From a virus: a DNA stretch of 28,183 bases. The notes under the pieces were generated by a model that worked only from the letters and a program-made list of their open reading frames with translations, had not been told where the DNA came from and made no database searches. The translations under genes were made by a program, and so were the position numbers. Location: the IMG/VR virus record IMGVR_UViG_3300034102_002838, positions 1-28,183 of that record; one strand, given 5' to 3'. Shown here one piece after another: positions 28,015 through 28,183 of the stretch; the first letter of the stretch is position 1; each line of letters starts with the position of its first letter.

Positions 28015-28183
28015 CCTGCCATTACGCAACATCTGTTTCCGAAAACGCCAACACTTGCGGGCTTAATTTGCACGGTGGGTATCCAAGCAAAGGAGTCTGT
28101 GCTTACTGCATATCGCGCGGCGAAAACACGCCGGAGCACGCCGCGCGGATCAAGGCGAACCCACCCACGCCACCCAGCGCCAC
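28011..28183 (+). CDS. Small Cys-containing phage protein, cut by the window end
   Basis: The visible 57 codons read MTCHYATSVSENANTCGLNLHGGYPSKGVCAYCISRGENTPEHAARIKANPP, with no stop before the edge. CHYA, NTCGL, GVCAYC give four Cys plus a His that could hold one zinc. Such proteins occur downstream of phage tail genes and are of unknown function. ATG overlaps the previous stop (28011-28014). Confidence 0.6.
   Translation, partial: MTCHYATSVSENANTCGLNLHGGYPSKGVCAYCISRGENTPEHAARIKANPPTPPSA

Noticed and set aside
22361-28183. Lysis genes (holin, endolysin) in the tail region
   Set aside because: No muramidase, amidase or holin-like pattern is visible in the window; they may lie beyond its right end.

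Overview
The window reads as most of a temperate, long-tailed (siphovirus-like) phage genome. It has an integrase and attachment region at the left, a genetic switch, an early/replication region, a lambda-ordered head module and a tail module that runs off the right edge. The host cannot be fixed from sequence alone. A Verrucomicrobia-type or related Gram-negative host is a low-confidence guess, based on high G+C, few Shine-Dalgarno sequences, starts of the type 'ACCAATG', the integrase motif FAGIRP and a BT4734-like primase. I could run no database search, so every family name rests on motifs, length and gene order.

Layout. 1-842 (-): 5' part of a tyrosine recombinase. 862-1115: attachment region, with the 3' half of a Thr(CGT) tRNA as core and the same CTGCCCAA and AAACCTAGG repeats on both flanks, as expected of an intact attP. 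1129-1624: two divergent, related ribbon-helix-helix (RHH) repressor-like genes over tandem 11-bp dyads; a second pair of the same dyads lies at 1839-1859. 1627-2156: helix-turn-helix protein and membrane protein. 2157-4719: four early genes separated by A/C-rich leaders and GC hairpins, including a RAMP/Cas7-like protein (2268-2843) and an OB-fold ssDNA-binding-like protein (4000-4719). 4842-11356: replication/recombination operon with a long chain of 4-bp ATGA/GTGA gene overlaps, ending in a VRR-NUC nuclease, an SNF2-type helicase and a primase-helicase. 11351-11502: 32-bp direct repeats flanking an AT-rich stretch, a candidate origin. 11613-12548: two late-early regulators. 12555-13568: an AT-rich intruder with an HNH endonuclease split by a -1 frameshift.

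Structural region. Small terminase, large terminase, gpW-like joiner, portal, ClpP-type protease with nested scaffold, and major capsid follow the lambda order Nu1-A-W-B-C/Nu3-E. A ligase plus RHH module on the opposite strand interrupts the order between terminase and joiner. Neck/tail genes follow, then a G/GT tail-assembly chaperone with a canonical A AAA AAC slippery site whose -1 extension ends in ATGA overlap with the next gene, a tape measure protein, and distal tail genes with GC-rich 5' ends and AT-rich remainders.

The most unusual signals are the two-locus RHH operator system, the RAMP-like early gene with its leader/hairpin cassettes, a TTTTGACAC motif placed 12-15 nt before several late-gene start codons, and the frameshifted HNH gene. 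No intergenic stretch exceeds 300 bases.
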